From Desulfomicrobium sp. UBA5193 (GTDB lineage: Bacteria; Desulfobacterota; Desulfovibrionia; Desulfovibrionales; Desulfomicrobiaceae), in contig DHWB01000003.1 in NCBI GenBank assembly GCA_002412965.1, positions 788,945-852,944 on the forward strand: DNA of 64,000 nt. The letters run 5' to 3'. Positions 34,320 to 42,636 of this stretch are shown here, in pieces (the first letter of the stretch is position 1; each line of letters opens with the position of its first letter). The notes under the pieces were generated by a model, which worked only from the letters and a program-made list of their open reading frames with translations, made no database searches and had not been told where the DNA came from. The position numbers and the translations under genes were made by a program.

Positions 34320-35195
34320 CTAGGCCAGCCCGAGCCAGGCGGTGAGGATGCGCTGGATAAGCTTGACCGCGGCGGTTTCGGAGGCCTGGGAGCCGTGGAT
34401 GGGCGCGAGCTCGCACATGTCCATGCCGACCAGGCGCGGACCGAGGCCGTCCTTCCAGAGTTCCTTCCAGAAGCGGCTCATCCAGGCGTACGCGATGCCG
34501 CCGGGTTCGGGCGTGCCCGTGCCGGGGATGACGCTGGGGTCCATGCCGTCCACATCAAAGGACAGGTAGAGCGGGCGGCTGCCAACAAAGGTCCTGATCC
34601 GCTCCGCCGCTTCAGCGGGGCTTGGCAGTTCCCAGGCAAAGATGGTCATGAGGTCCAAGGGAGACTGAGCACGCATGAAATCCCGCTGTTCCCGGCACAG
34701 GGAGCGGATGCCGAGCTGGGCCAGGGGGATGCCCATCTCCCGCGCGCGCGCCATGATGCAGGCGTGGGAATAGGGCGTGTCCCCGTAGCTTTCGCGCAGG
34801 TCGGCGTGGGCGTCGACATGCAGGATGACCAGATCTGGATGGGCCTTGTGATAGAATTCAAAGAGCGGCAGAGGCACGGAATGCTCACCGCCCAGGGTCA
34901 GGATGAAATCGCGGTGGGCGTCCAGGCCCTGCAGGCGCTCGCGCATGAGCTTGTGCAGGGCTTCGGGTCCGCTGACCGGGGGATGGATCACGGGCAGGGG
35001 AGTGAAGTAGGCCAGATTGCCCAGGTCAAGGTTCAGCTCCGCATCATAGGATTCGATCTGCACGCTGGCCCGAAACAGGGCTTCGGGCCCCAGGCGGGTG
35101 CCCGTGCCATAGCTGACCGTTCCCTCGTAGGGGACGGGCAGCACAAAAATGTTTCGGCCCTGCTGAGGGCCGAGATCGAAAAATTCGTTGTGCAT
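34320..35195 (-). CDS. speB: Agmatinase-family ureohydrolase
   Basis: A 291-residue binuclear manganese ureohydrolase. The metal ligands are seen in LGGEHSVPLPL, HVDAHADLRE and SFDVDGMDPSVIPGTGTPEPGG, and GSQASETAAV closes the fold. Agmatinases release urea from agmatine to give putrescine, a polyamine precursor; guanidino-acid hydrolase activity cannot be excluded. ATG at 35195 has AGGAG six bases upstream; an ATG five codons earlier is poorer. It is within the fabD-argS-SPOR-speB-rlmD run. Confidence 0.88.
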   Translation of the reverse strand: MHNEFFDLGPQQGRNIFVLPVPYEGTVSYGTGTRLGPEALFRASVQIESYDAELNLDLGNLAYFTPLPVIHPPVSGPEALHKLMRERLQGLDAHRDFILTLGGEHSVPLPLFEFYHKAHPDLVILHVDAHADLRESYGDTPYSHACIMARAREMGIPLAQLGIRSLCREQRDFMRAQSPLDLMTIFAWELPSPAEAAERIRTFVGSRPLYLSFDVDGMDPSVIPGTGTPEPGGIAYAWMSRFWKELWKDGLGPRLVGMDMCELAPIHGSQASETAAVKLIQRILTAWLGLA

Positions 35196-35237
35196 GGAAG
35201 ACTCCTTCAAATTGGGTCGGACGGATATGACCCTGGA

Positions 35238-35930
35238 TCAGAGCGGGGTGCGGGAACGCAGCAGGATGCTGCCGATGCCGCTGCCCTTGAGCTGCTCTTT
35301 GAGAGCCATGGTGGATTCCACCGTGCCCTGATGATGAACGTAGATGCGGTACCAGGTTTTGCCTTCATGGGTGGCCGTGACCACCGATGTCTTGAAGGTC
35401 CCCGGGTCAAGCTTTTTCAGAAAGGTCTGGGCCTGGTCCATGGAGGCCAGGGCCGCGACCTGATAGTTGAAGACAAAGACCTCGTCCTTGCCGCCAGGCG
35501 CGGTCGCTGCGATCGCTGCGGCCGGCGTCACTTGAGCCGCCGGGGCGGGGGGAGGGGTCTGCGTGGCGGGTTTGGCCGCAGTCGCGTTCTGGGGTTTGGG
35601 CGTCTCGACGGGTTTGGCAGGGGCCGCCTGGGCCATGGGCACGGAGCTTGGCCCCTGTTTCAGCTTGTCGAAGAATTCGAGTTCCTCACCCTTGAGTACT
35701 TCCTCGTTCTTTTCGGTCAGCAGGGGGAAATCCTCGGGCAGGACCTTTTGAGCCATCTCCATCGCCATTTTTTCGGGCTGATGCCCCCGGCCGACGATGA
35801 CACCCAGAATGAAGGACCAGGCCATGCCGATGATGACCAGCGCGGCCAGGGACAAAAATCCGGATAAACCCAGCTGGAAGCCGAACTTCTTGTTCTCTTT
35901 CTTGGTGGTGCTTGTTTTGCGTGTAATCAT
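35238..35930 (-). CDS. SPOR-domain membrane protein
   Basis: A 230-residue bitopic protein: a basic cytoplasmic N terminus (MITRKTSTTKKENKKFG), one membrane span at about 23-47, a Pro/Ala-rich linker at about 97-145 and a C-terminal SPOR domain (FVFNYQVAALASMDQAQTFL to TWYRIYVHHQG). SPOR domains bind denuded peptidoglycan at the septum, so a role in cell division or envelope remodelling is likely. It is 23 nt after argS and 42 nt before speB. Confidence 0.88.
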   Translation of the reverse strand: MITRKTSTTKKENKKFGFQLGLSGFLSLAALVIIGMAWSFILGVIVGRGHQPEKMAMEMAQKVLPEDFPLLTEKNEEVLKGEELEFFDKLKQGPSSVPMAQAAPAKPVETPKPQNATAAKPATQTPPPAPAAQVTPAAAIAATAPGGKDEVFVFNYQVAALASMDQAQTFLKKLDPGTFKTSVVTATHEGKTWYRIYVHHQGTVESTMALKEQLKGSGIGSILLRSRTPL

Positions 35931-35953
35931 GGTTTCACGGATTCGGGCTGCGC

Positions 35954-37609
35954 TTACATGCGCTCGGGAGCGTGAACGCCCAAGAGATCAAGACCGTTCT
36001 TCAAAACTCCGGCCACGGCCCGGAACAGCAGGATGCGGGCGCGCAGCAGATCCTGATCGTCTCCGGACAGGATGTGGTGCACAGTGTAATAACGATGCAG
36101 CAGTCCCGCAAGTTCCATCAGGTAGTAACTGACATGATGGGGGGAAAGGGTGCGGGCCGCCAGCTCCAGCGTGTCCTCGAAGGAGTCCAGGGCCTTGAAC
36201 AGAGCCTTGTCCTCGGGCGTGGTCAAAAGGGCCATGAGTTCGCGGGAAGGTTCGGGCAGCAGGACTCCCTGCTCCTCGGCCTTGCGCATCAGCGAACTGA
36301 TGCGGGCGTGCGCGTACTGTACGTAATAGACCGGGTTGTCCATGGACTGCTGCTTGACCACGTCCAGGTCAAAATCCAGGTGCGAGTCGCTCTTGCGCGA
36401 GAGGAAGATGAAGCGGGCTGCGTCCACGCCCACCTCGGCGCAGACATCGGCCAGGGTCTCGAACTTGCCTGCGCGGGTTGACATGGCGATCTGCTCGCCG
36501 CCCTGGATCAGGTTGACGAGCTGGACCAGGATGACCTGCAGGGACTCGCGGTCCTTGCCCAAGGCCTCGATGGCGGCCTTCATGCGCGGCACGTAGCCGT
36601 GATGGTCCGCGCCCCAGATGTCGACCATCATGTCGAAGCCGCGCGCGATCTTGTTGTCGTGATAGGCGATGTCCGAGGCGAAATAGGTCAAAAGACCGTC
36701 GGACTTGCGCAGCACCCGGTCCTTGTCGTCGCCGTGGTCCGTGGACCGGAACCACAGGGCGCCGTCCTTCTCGTAGGCGCGGCCTTCGGCCAGAAGTCGG
36801 TTCAACGTCTCCTCGACCTGCCCGCCGTCGACCAGGCTTTTTTCCGAGAACCAATGCTGATGCTCGACCCGAAAATCGATCAGGTCCTGCTTGATGCCGT
36901 TCAGGATGTCTGTCATGCCGCGCTCGTAGCACAGGTCCAGGGCTTCTTCTTCGGGCAGATCCAATAGCGCCTTGCCCTTTTCGGCGAGTAAGGCGGCGGA
37001 GATGTCTTTTATGTATTCGCCCCGGTAGCAGTCCTCGGGAAATTCGATTTCGATGCCGCAGGCCTGCTGGTAGCGGACCCATACGGCCAGGCCCAGCAGG
37101 CGCATCTGCCGGCCTGCATCATTCAGATAATACTCGGTTTCGACCTCATGACCCGTGAAACGAAGGATGCGCGTCAGGCTGTCGCCCACGGCCGCGCCAC
37201 GGCCATGGCCGATGTGCAGGGGGCCGGTGGGGTTGGCGGAGACGTATTCGACCTGCACCTTGCGGCCCTGGCCGACGTTGATCCTGCCGAACTCGGCGTT
37301 CAGTTCAAGGGCGTCGAGGGCCACGTTCTGCCAGAATATGGGTTTGAAGGTAAAATTGATGAAACCCGGACCGGCAATTTCGATGGCCGCGATCTCGGGG
37401 CATGCGGCCAAAAGCTCGTCCTTGAGGGCTTCGGCCAGGGCGCGCGGGTTCTGGCCCTTTTCCTTGGGCATGACCATGGCGATGTTGGTGGCCATGTCTC
37501 CGTGCTGTTCGCTCTTTGGGGCTTCGATGGTGGTCTTGGCCGGGAGTTCGAAGCCCTTGGCCGCCATGAGGGCCGTCAGTTTGTCAAAAATATATTTCTT
37601 GGCTTTCAT
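35954..37609 (-). CDS. argS: Arginyl-tRNA synthetase
   Basis: A 551-residue class I aminoacyl-tRNA synthetase. It has the Arg-specific N-terminal Add-1 domain, the HIGH signature in NPTGPLHIGHGRGAAVGDSL, WGADHHGYVPRMKAA, MSTRAGKFETL at the KMSKS position, and the C-terminal DALR anticodon-binding domain ending GLDLLGVHAPERM. It charges tRNA-Arg with arginine. Length is normal. The start overlaps the fabD stop by ATGA. Confidence 0.98.
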   Translation of the reverse strand: MKAKKYIFDKLTALMAAKGFELPAKTTIEAPKSEQHGDMATNIAMVMPKEKGQNPRALAEALKDELLAACPEIAAIEIAGPGFINFTFKPIFWQNVALDALELNAEFGRINVGQGRKVQVEYVSANPTGPLHIGHGRGAAVGDSLTRILRFTGHEVETEYYLNDAGRQMRLLGLAVWVRYQQACGIEIEFPEDCYRGEYIKDISAALLAEKGKALLDLPEEEALDLCYERGMTDILNGIKQDLIDFRVEHQHWFSEKSLVDGGQVEETLNRLLAEGRAYEKDGALWFRSTDHGDDKDRVLRKSDGLLTYFASDIAYHDNKIARGFDMMVDIWGADHHGYVPRMKAAIEALGKDRESLQVILVQLVNLIQGGEQIAMSTRAGKFETLADVCAEVGVDAARFIFLSRKSDSHLDFDLDVVKQQSMDNPVYYVQYAHARISSLMRKAEEQGVLLPEPSRELMALLTTPEDKALFKALDSFEDTLELAARTLSPHHVSYYLMELAGLLHRYYTVHHILSGDDQDLLRARILLFRAVAGVLKNGLDLLGVHAPERM

Positions 37610-38544
37610 GCCAGGGTCTCCTCGAGGGCGGCGGTCTGTTCCAGGGTGCTGACGGACAGGGTCTTGACCCCGTCCCGGTCCTTCAAAATCTGCGAGATCA
37701 TGCGCGACAGGGTGCCTTTGGGGCCAAGTTCAACGAAGGCGCGCATGCCGTCCGCGTATTGGTTTTCAATGGTCTGGGTCCAGTGCACGGACGAGGTCAT
37801 CTGCCGTTTCATGATGTCCTTCAGGGCCTGGCCGCTTGGTTCGGGCTTGGCCGTGACGTTCAGGTAAACGGGGATCTTCGGGTCCCGCCATTCGAGCTTG
37901 TCCATGTATTTTGCGAGTTCCAACCCGGCTTCGCTCATGTACGGGGAATGGAAGGCGTTGCTGACCGGCAGGACCATGGCCCGGCCTTTGAGCGGCTTGA
38001 CCCCGGCGCAGACGTGGTCCACGGCCTGGGCATGTCCGCTGATGACGAACTGGCCCGGAGTGTTGAAATTGGCGATGCGGATCTCCTGTCCGGTCAGCTT
38101 GGCGGCCGCCGCGACCAGTTCTTCGACCTGGGCCTGTTCCAGCTTCAATATGGCGGCCATGCGACCGTCCTGGTTGGTGGCGTCGCTCATCAGCTTGCCG
38201 CGCAGGCAGACCAGCTCCAGGGTCTGATCGAGGGACAGGGCCTGGGCCGTGAAGAGGGCGGAAAATTCGCCCAGGCTGTGCCCTGCGACTCCGCAGGGGC
38301 GCAATCTTTCGGCCAGGCAGCACCACAGGTTGATGTTGACAACAGTCAAGGCGGGTTGCAGATTCCGCGTCACCGCCATGGCGTTTTCGTCACCGTCCCA
38401 ATATATTTCTCGCAGCGGCAAGCCGCTGAAGCGTTCCGCTTTTTTCCACAAATCCATGGCATCGGACCAGTGTTCGGCCAGATCCCGGCCCATGCCGGGC
38501 TCTTGAGACCCTTGGCCGGGAAAAACTATACTTTGCATGCTCAT
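37606..38544 (-). CDS. fabD: Malonyl-CoA:ACP transacylase
   Basis: A 312-residue transacylase that loads malonyl groups on acyl carrier protein for fatty acid synthesis. FPGQGSQEPGMG is at the N terminus, the nucleophile S90 in AGHSLGEFSAL, the conserved arginine in CLRGKLM, the histidine in SNAFHSPYM and the tail VELGPKGTLSRM. ATG at 38544 is taken; another two codons on (38538) is better spaced from GGAGG. It heads the leftward operon with argS. The long upstream extension is antisense to rsmG and was rejected. Confidence 0.95.
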   Translation of the reverse strand: MSMQSIVFPGQGSQEPGMGRDLAEHWSDAMDLWKKAERFSGLPLREIYWDGDENAMAVTRNLQPALTVVNINLWCCLAERLRPCGVAGHSLGEFSALFTAQALSLDQTLELVCLRGKLMSDATNQDGRMAAILKLEQAQVEELVAAAAKLTGQEIRIANFNTPGQFVISGHAQAVDHVCAGVKPLKGRAMVLPVSNAFHSPYMSEAGLELAKYMDKLEWRDPKIPVYLNVTAKPEPSGQALKDIMKRQMTSSVHWTQTIENQYADGMRAFVELGPKGTLSRMISQILKDRDGVKTLSVSTLEQTAALEETLA

Positions 38545-38646
38545 CTTCCTCCAATCAAAAAACTGTGCTGCTTGTATCCGCAGCACCCCCGCAGGTAAAG
38601 GGGAAATCCCCCACGGGGAGCGCCCCGCCTCGGGCAAGGAACGCCC

Positions 38647-39291
38647 ATGAACCCTACTCCTGACGCAGATCAGGTCGCCAGTTCGGCCGCGCGGCTTGGC
38701 CGCGTCCTCTCGGCCGAAGAGGCCCGCCTCTTGACCGTGTACCTGGCCCTTTTGGTCAAATGGAACAGTCGCATGAACCTGGTCGGCCCCGCGACGTGGC
38801 CCGAAATTCTGGAGATCCTGATTCAGGATTCCTGGCATCTGGCCGACCTGCTGCAGACCCTCGCGCCCCAGCCGGGGCAGACTCTGGACCTGGGCGCTGG
38901 AGCCGGCCTGCCGGGCATTCCGCTGCGGGTCTTTTGGCAATCCGGCGAGTATTATCTGGTGGAACCCCGGCAAAAACGCGCCATCTTCATGGAGCAGTCG
39001 GTTGCGCATATGAAGCTGCCGCGCACCAAGGTCATCTGCGGCCGCATGGAGACATTGCCTGCGGCCCGCCGTCAGGCGGATCTGATCGTCAGTCGCGCCT
39101 TCATGCCCTGGAAAAAGCTGCTGGCTGAAGTCCGGGGGTACCTTGCGCCGCAGGGGCGGGTGCTGGTCATGAGCAACGAAACTTCCGACGAATCCGTGGA
39201 AGGGTATGCGCTGGAGCAGGTTCTGGACTACACGGTGGCCGGAAAGAAGCGCTTCTTCAGGCTATTCGTTCTTGGCAGGGAAGGCATCTGA
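38647..39291 (+). CDS. rsmG: 16S rRNA 7-methylguanosine methyltransferase RsmG (GidB)
   Basis: A 214-residue SAM methyltransferase modifying G527 of 16S rRNA (E. coli numbering). It shows LVKWNSRMNLVGP, the SAM loop DLGAGAGLPGIPL, EPRQKRAIFMEQ and VSRAFMPWKKLL, all family-typical. It is divergent from fabD, and its last 30 bases overlap the convergent small gene on the other strand. Confidence 0.95.
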   Translation: MNPTPDADQVASSAARLGRVLSAEEARLLTVYLALLVKWNSRMNLVGPATWPEILEILIQDSWHLADLLQTLAPQPGQTLDLGAGAGLPGIPLRVFWQSGEYYLVEPRQKRAIFMEQSVAHMKLPRTKVICGRMETLPAARRQADLIVSRAFMPWKKLLAEVRGYLAPQGRVLVMSNETSDESVEGYALEQVLDYTVAGKKRFFRLFVLGREGI

Positions 39292-39471
39292 AAGATTGGG
39301 CATGAGCAGTCGAGTGGCGACCTTGTCGACCTCCTCGGCCAGATCCATGAAGCGCTCAAGATATTCGAGAATCTCCATCTTCCGATCCTCGGCGGAGTAG
39401 CCGTAATCCTCCTCCAATTGGCCGGAGGTCAGGTATTCTTCGAATTCGTTCAGGAATTTTTCATTGATCAT
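39262..39471 (-). CDS. Small acidic protein, unknown
   Basis: A 69-residue, strongly acidic helical protein (EFEEYLTSGQLEEDYGYSAE, then KMEILEYLERFMDLAEEVDKV). ATG at 39471 follows AGGA at about eight bases; an earlier start lacks a site. No known domain is recognised. Its 3' end overlaps rsmG tail-to-tail by 30 nt. Length and coherent helices favour a real gene. Confidence 0.65.
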   Translation of the reverse strand: MINEKFLNEFEEYLTSGQLEEDYGYSAEDRKMEILEYLERFMDLAEEVDKVATRLLMPNLSDAFPAKNE

Positions 39472-39598
39472 GGGACTTTCCTTGCGATCTGGCGGCGTTT
39501 CAACCGGCCCTACCTGCCACAAGAGTCCCGCGTGGTCAAAGAGCCCGCATGGGGTTTTTCAAGAATCTTTTTGAGTTAAGGCGGTTGTAATTTTCACC

Positions 39599-39652
39599 CA
39601 AATTTTTTTTGAGGCCTCGATCGAAGGTAAGTCAAAGGAAGACTTGATACCT
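39599..39652 (+). repeat. Left copy of an imperfect repeat around the Fic islet
   Basis: Shares GGTAAGTCAA, AGACTT and an AAATTT-type lead-in with 41551-41602 (roughly two thirds identical over 50 bp). Both copies read through to short peptides ending GKSxxDLxxF, so they may be remnants of related coding tails. Confidence 0.45.
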
Positions 39653-39659
39653 TTCGACC

Positions 39660-39806
39660 CTTAATATGCTGCCGCCGGGCACGGAGCCGAAGGGGGCTCA
39701 GGGGGAGAGCGTTGCCGAAGGTGGGGTTTAATTATTGCGTGTTGTAAACTCCGCACTGCTGATGAAAAAATACCGCCGGACTGTATAGGTTCGGCGGTAT
39801 TTTTTT
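39660..39806 (+). ncRNA. Candidate small RNA ending in an orphan terminator
   Basis: A very strong terminator (AAAAAATACCGCCG 39765-39778 with CGGCGGTATTTTTTT 39792-39806) has no coding sequence behind it on either strand within 290 bp. The preceding G-rich stretch contains a GAGCC/GGCTC hairpin (39684-39688, 39695-39699). This layout suggests a short structured transcript; no RNA family is recognised and no promoter was fixed. Confidence 0.35.
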
Positions 39807-40172
39807 GGCTGAGGTGTGGAGTTGTGGACGTATTGTTTGGGAAAATGTTTTTTTGCCATGATTATCCGTTAGAAAAGTGGCTTGATCGAGAGATGATCCG
39901 GCTTGATGTTGGAATCGGGGCTTTAGATGAAGACTAAAGAATCGCTGTTTGCGCTGTTCCTCAAGGAGAACAAGGACTGCGTCCGCATAGGTGCGTTCAT
40001 AGGCGCGGCGGAACTTGCATTTTTATGTGCGTAATCTCTCCGCGTTCATCTTGGGAAATCTAACCGTCCCTTCAGGAAATCCTATTGATTTTTCCTTCGC
40101 TGTTCCTTAATTTAGGATGTGTTGATAAGATAAAATAAACGAGAGCCTTATTTTAGGTTCGTGGAAGGCGGG
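39807..40172. promoter_or_regulatory. Upstream region of the Fic gene with an inverted repeat
   Basis: No recognised gene in about 365 bp. A 35-codon frame starting at 39927 is too short to support. An 8-bp inverted repeat TAAAATAA (40131-40138) / TTATTTTA (40148-40155) lies 17 bp before the fic start and could be an operator for its winged-helix tail. Confidence 0.4.
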
Positions 40173-41342
40173 ATGAAACGGGAATTCCAAGGCAGATATG
40201 TGATCATTTCGACGGTGGGGGAGAAGGCTCAAGCCTTCGTACCGGCCAATCTGCCTCCGCGTCCGCCCATCGACTGGACGCCTGAGTTGCGGAACAAGTT
40301 CGACCAAGCGCTGCTGGCACTTGGGCGACTGGACAGCGTTTCGACCCTGCTGCCGGATACTTCACTCTTCCTCTACATGTACGTCCGAAAAGAAGCGGTG
40401 CTCTCTTCCATGATCGAGGGGACGCAGTCCTCACTGTCCGATCTGCTGCTCTACGAATTGGACCAGGAACTCGGCGTGCCGTTAGATGACGTGAGGGAAG
40501 TCAGCAATTACGTCGCGGCTCTCGACCACGGCCTTCGTCTGCTGGAGGGAGGACTGCCGCTGTCGCTACGGTTGTTCCGCGAGATCCACGGTGTGCTTCT
40601 GACCAAGGGCCGCGGCAGCGGCCTGACGCCGGGCGAGTTCCGGCGCAGCCAGAACTGGATCGGCGGCACCCGTCCGGGCAATGCGGCTTTCGTCCCGCCC
40701 CCCGCCGAATATGTGCTTGAGTGCATGAGCCGGCTTGAGCTTTTCCTCCACGACCAGCCCGAGCCGACCCCGGTGCTGCTTAAGGCGGCGTTGGCTCATG
40801 TGCAGTTCGAGACTATCCATCCGTTCCTCGATGGCAACGGCCGTCTGGGGCGGTTGCTCATCACCCTGCTTCTTTGCGAGCAGCACGTACTTCGACAGCC
40901 GATGCTCTATCTCAGCCTCTACTTCAAAGCTCACCGTCAGTACTACTACGAGTTGCTCAACACTGTGCGACTGACCGGCGACTGGGAAGCCTGGCTCGAC
41001 TTCTTCGCCGAGGCGGTCATCGTCACCGCCACCCAGGCGGTGGAAACAGCGCAGCAGCTCCTCGACCTCATAAACCGTGACCGTGACAGGATCATGGACC
41101 TCGGTCGAGCGTCGGCATCCACTCTGCAAATTCACCGGGCACTCATGGAACACCCCATCGCCACTTCCAGGTCGCTGGTAGAGAAGACCGGCCTCACCCC
41201 GGCAACCGTCAACAAGTCCCTCGCTCACCTGGAACAGCTCGGCATCGTCAAGGAGCTGACCGACCGGAAGCGCAACCGGCTATTCAGTTATGCGGACTAT
41301 ATCGAGATCATGAGTCTAGGCACGGAACTGCCAGACAGATAG
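40173..41342 (+). CDS. Fic-family AMPylase-type protein with winged-helix tail
   Basis: A 389-residue Fic protein. The active motif HPFLDGNGRLGR is at 216-227, complete for nucleotide transfer. The inhibitory motif is N-terminal (S78-SMI-E82-G83 in SSMIEGTQSS), making it a class II, self-restrained Fic protein. The last 80 residues form a winged helix (SRSLVEKTGLTPATVNKSLA), suggesting DNA binding and autoregulation. ATG at 40173 is used; an in-frame GTG at 40161 is possible. The target protein is unknown. The gene sits alone between imperfect repeats beside a tRNA gene, so it is probably acquired. Confidence 0.92.
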   Translation: MKREFQGRYVIISTVGEKAQAFVPANLPPRPPIDWTPELRNKFDQALLALGRLDSVSTLLPDTSLFLYMYVRKEAVLSSMIEGTQSSLSDLLLYELDQELGVPLDDVREVSNYVAALDHGLRLLEGGLPLSLRLFREIHGVLLTKGRGSGLTPGEFRRSQNWIGGTRPGNAAFVPPPAEYVLECMSRLELFLHDQPEPTPVLLKAALAHVQFETIHPFLDGNGRLGRLLITLLLCEQHVLRQPMLYLSLYFKAHRQYYYELLNTVRLTGDWEAWLDFFAEAVIVTATQAVETAQQLLDLINRDRDRIMDLGRASASTLQIHRALMEHPIATSRSLVEKTGLTPATVNKSLAHLEQLGIVKELTDRKRNRLFSYADYIEIMSLGTELPDR

Positions 41343-41422
41343 GTACTTTTTACAATGGCCACAGTGTATATTTGTCAGCCGGCCTATCCAAGCCCAGCGC
41401 TCATCACATAGACAATCTATCC

Positions 41423-41476
41423 ATGTTCATTATTTACGAATGTTCAAAAATCATGTTCACAACTCAACAATGAACA
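41423..41476. repeat. Cluster of ATGTTCA half-sites
   Basis: ATGTTCA occurs at 41423-41429, 41440-41446 and 41453-41459, and its reverse complement lies at 41470-41476: four copies in 54 bp, 80-135 bp after the fic stop. This resembles an array of regulator half-sites. Confidence 0.45.
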
Positions 41477-41550
41477 CGCACTGGTCCAAGTGAGCTGCCT
41501 GCGCGCTTATATTTTACAAGGGTCATGACCCAATTGAAAATAAGATTCTG

Positions 41551-41602
41551 AAAAATTTATTGCGGCTCCAGTCGGAGGTAAGTCAACGGCAGACTTAACC
41601 CT
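41551..41602 (+). repeat. Right copy of the imperfect repeat around the Fic islet
   Basis: Partner of 39599-39652: shared core GGTAAGTCAACGGCAGACTT versus GGTAAGTCAAAGGAAGACTT (18 of 20). It lies about 110 bp from the 3' end of tRNA-Leu. Confidence 0.45.
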
Positions 41603-41672
41603 TTTTGCGAGACGGAAGTGATCGAGACCTTGGGGAGCTTGGAGAAATGTGACTTCAAAGGTGACAAAAAAG

Positions 41673-41706
41673 AAGGGTCTGCGACCTGTTAAGCTCGCAA
41701 ACCCTT
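41673..41706 (-). terminator. Terminator of tRNA-Leu
   Basis: Arms AAGGGTCTGCGA (41673-41684) and TCGCAAACCCTT (41695-41706), one mismatch, followed on the minus strand by CTTTTTTG. It is 9 nt past the tRNA 3' end. Confidence 0.8.
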
Positions 41707-41714
41707 GATTTTGA

Positions 41715-41800
41715 TGGTACCGGAGGCGAGACTCGAACTCGCAAGGGGTTGCCCCCGGTGGATTTTGAGTCCACTGCGTCTACCATTCCACCACTCCGGC
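41715..41800 (-). tRNA. tRNA-Leu (anticodon CAA)
   Basis: An 86-nt class II tRNA with encoded CCA. Acceptor stem GCCGGAG pairs with CTCCGGT, the anticodon stem GTGGA/TCCAC encloses loop CTCAAAA (anticodon CAA), a long variable arm GGGGGCAACCCC follows, and the T-arm is GCGAGTTCGAGTCTCGC. It reads UUG codons. It is the only tRNA seen in the window and lies next to the Fic islet, a typical setting for integration. Confidence 0.96.
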
Positions 41801-41811
41801 GTGAGGAGCAG

Positions 41812-41840
41812 TTCTTATTGAAGCCGCTTTTCAAAGTCAA
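41812..41840 (-). promoter_or_regulatory. Probable tRNA-Leu promoter
   Basis: On the minus strand TTGACT (41840-41835) and TAAGAA (41817-41812) are 17 bp apart, with transcription expected to start just before the tRNA 5' end at 41800. The -10 matches consensus at only three positions. Confidence 0.45.
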
Positions 41841-42168
41841 CCGGATTCATGGAAAAAATTCCCGCAGGCCTCAATTATTATCCGCACTCTCGTTGAATTT
41901 TTCCGCCAGTCGCCGCCAGGCGAGCCGCTTCATCAGATTTCTCATCGAAGCACTTTTCTCTCCACAAAAAACTTGTGTGTTCAGCCGAGTCCATTTTGTC
42001 TTTGATCTGCATTCATTCAAAATACACGTTTTGCAAATGGTCATGGATTTGTTATTGTTGACGAGCGGGCAATGCCTGGATCAGGAATCTGCTCCCGGAC
42101 AATTTTCACGAAAACACTTGGGCGCCGACCCGAAAACCGGTCGAACACAAAAAGACGGAGCACAGAAT

Positions 42169-42423
42169 ATGCAAAGAAATCGGGCATTGACTCTTGTCCT
42201 GTTGGCCGTCCTCATGACCTCCGGTGGCTGTGCCTATCGCTACTATCTTGGCATGCATGGCCCATCGATCACCAGATCACCGGAAATTCACACCGCTTCG
42301 ATTAAAGAAGACGCCCAGTGCCTTGAATGCCATTCTCCGGTGAATCATTCCGGGAATGCGCCGATTACCAGTCATCCGGATTTCACAGGCTGCATCAAGT
42401 GTCACCAAGGCCCAGTGAAATGA
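42169..42423 (+). CDS. Small di-heme c-type cytochrome lipoprotein
   Basis: An 84-residue exported protein. The signal peptide ends in a lipobox with C21 (LMTSGGC), followed by two heme attachment sites, C51LECH55 and C75IKCH79, in a 60-residue mature part that also carries several histidines able to be distal ligands (HSPVNH, SHP). It would be anchored at the outer face of a membrane as an electron carrier. The ATG at 42169 follows a GGAG at some distance; the longer open frame upstream covers the tRNA region and is not coding. No partner oxidoreductase is adjacent. Confidence 0.85.
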   Translation: MQRNRALTLVLLAVLMTSGGCAYRYYLGMHGPSITRSPEIHTASIKEDAQCLECHSPVNHSGNAPITSHPDFTGCIKCHQGPVK

Positions 42424-42636
42424 CGGCCGAGCAAGAAGGCTGGGTGTCTGCGTGATGCTGGTAGTTGAACATTTGAACCGTCCTGAGGCGATGGTTTTCC
42501 TTCAGTCAGTTGAACAGAGTCGTCAGACGAATTAAACAGGGCGGCTTCCGCTGATAGGGAGTTTCCCCAAGGGAAGGCCGGATTCAAAAGTTGCTGACTT
42601 GCGGGCCGCCTTTCCAAAATTTATCGGAGTTGTGAT

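Noticed and set aside
39927..40034. 35-codon + strand frame upstream of fic
   Set aside because: Too short, no clear ribosome site, no recognised family.
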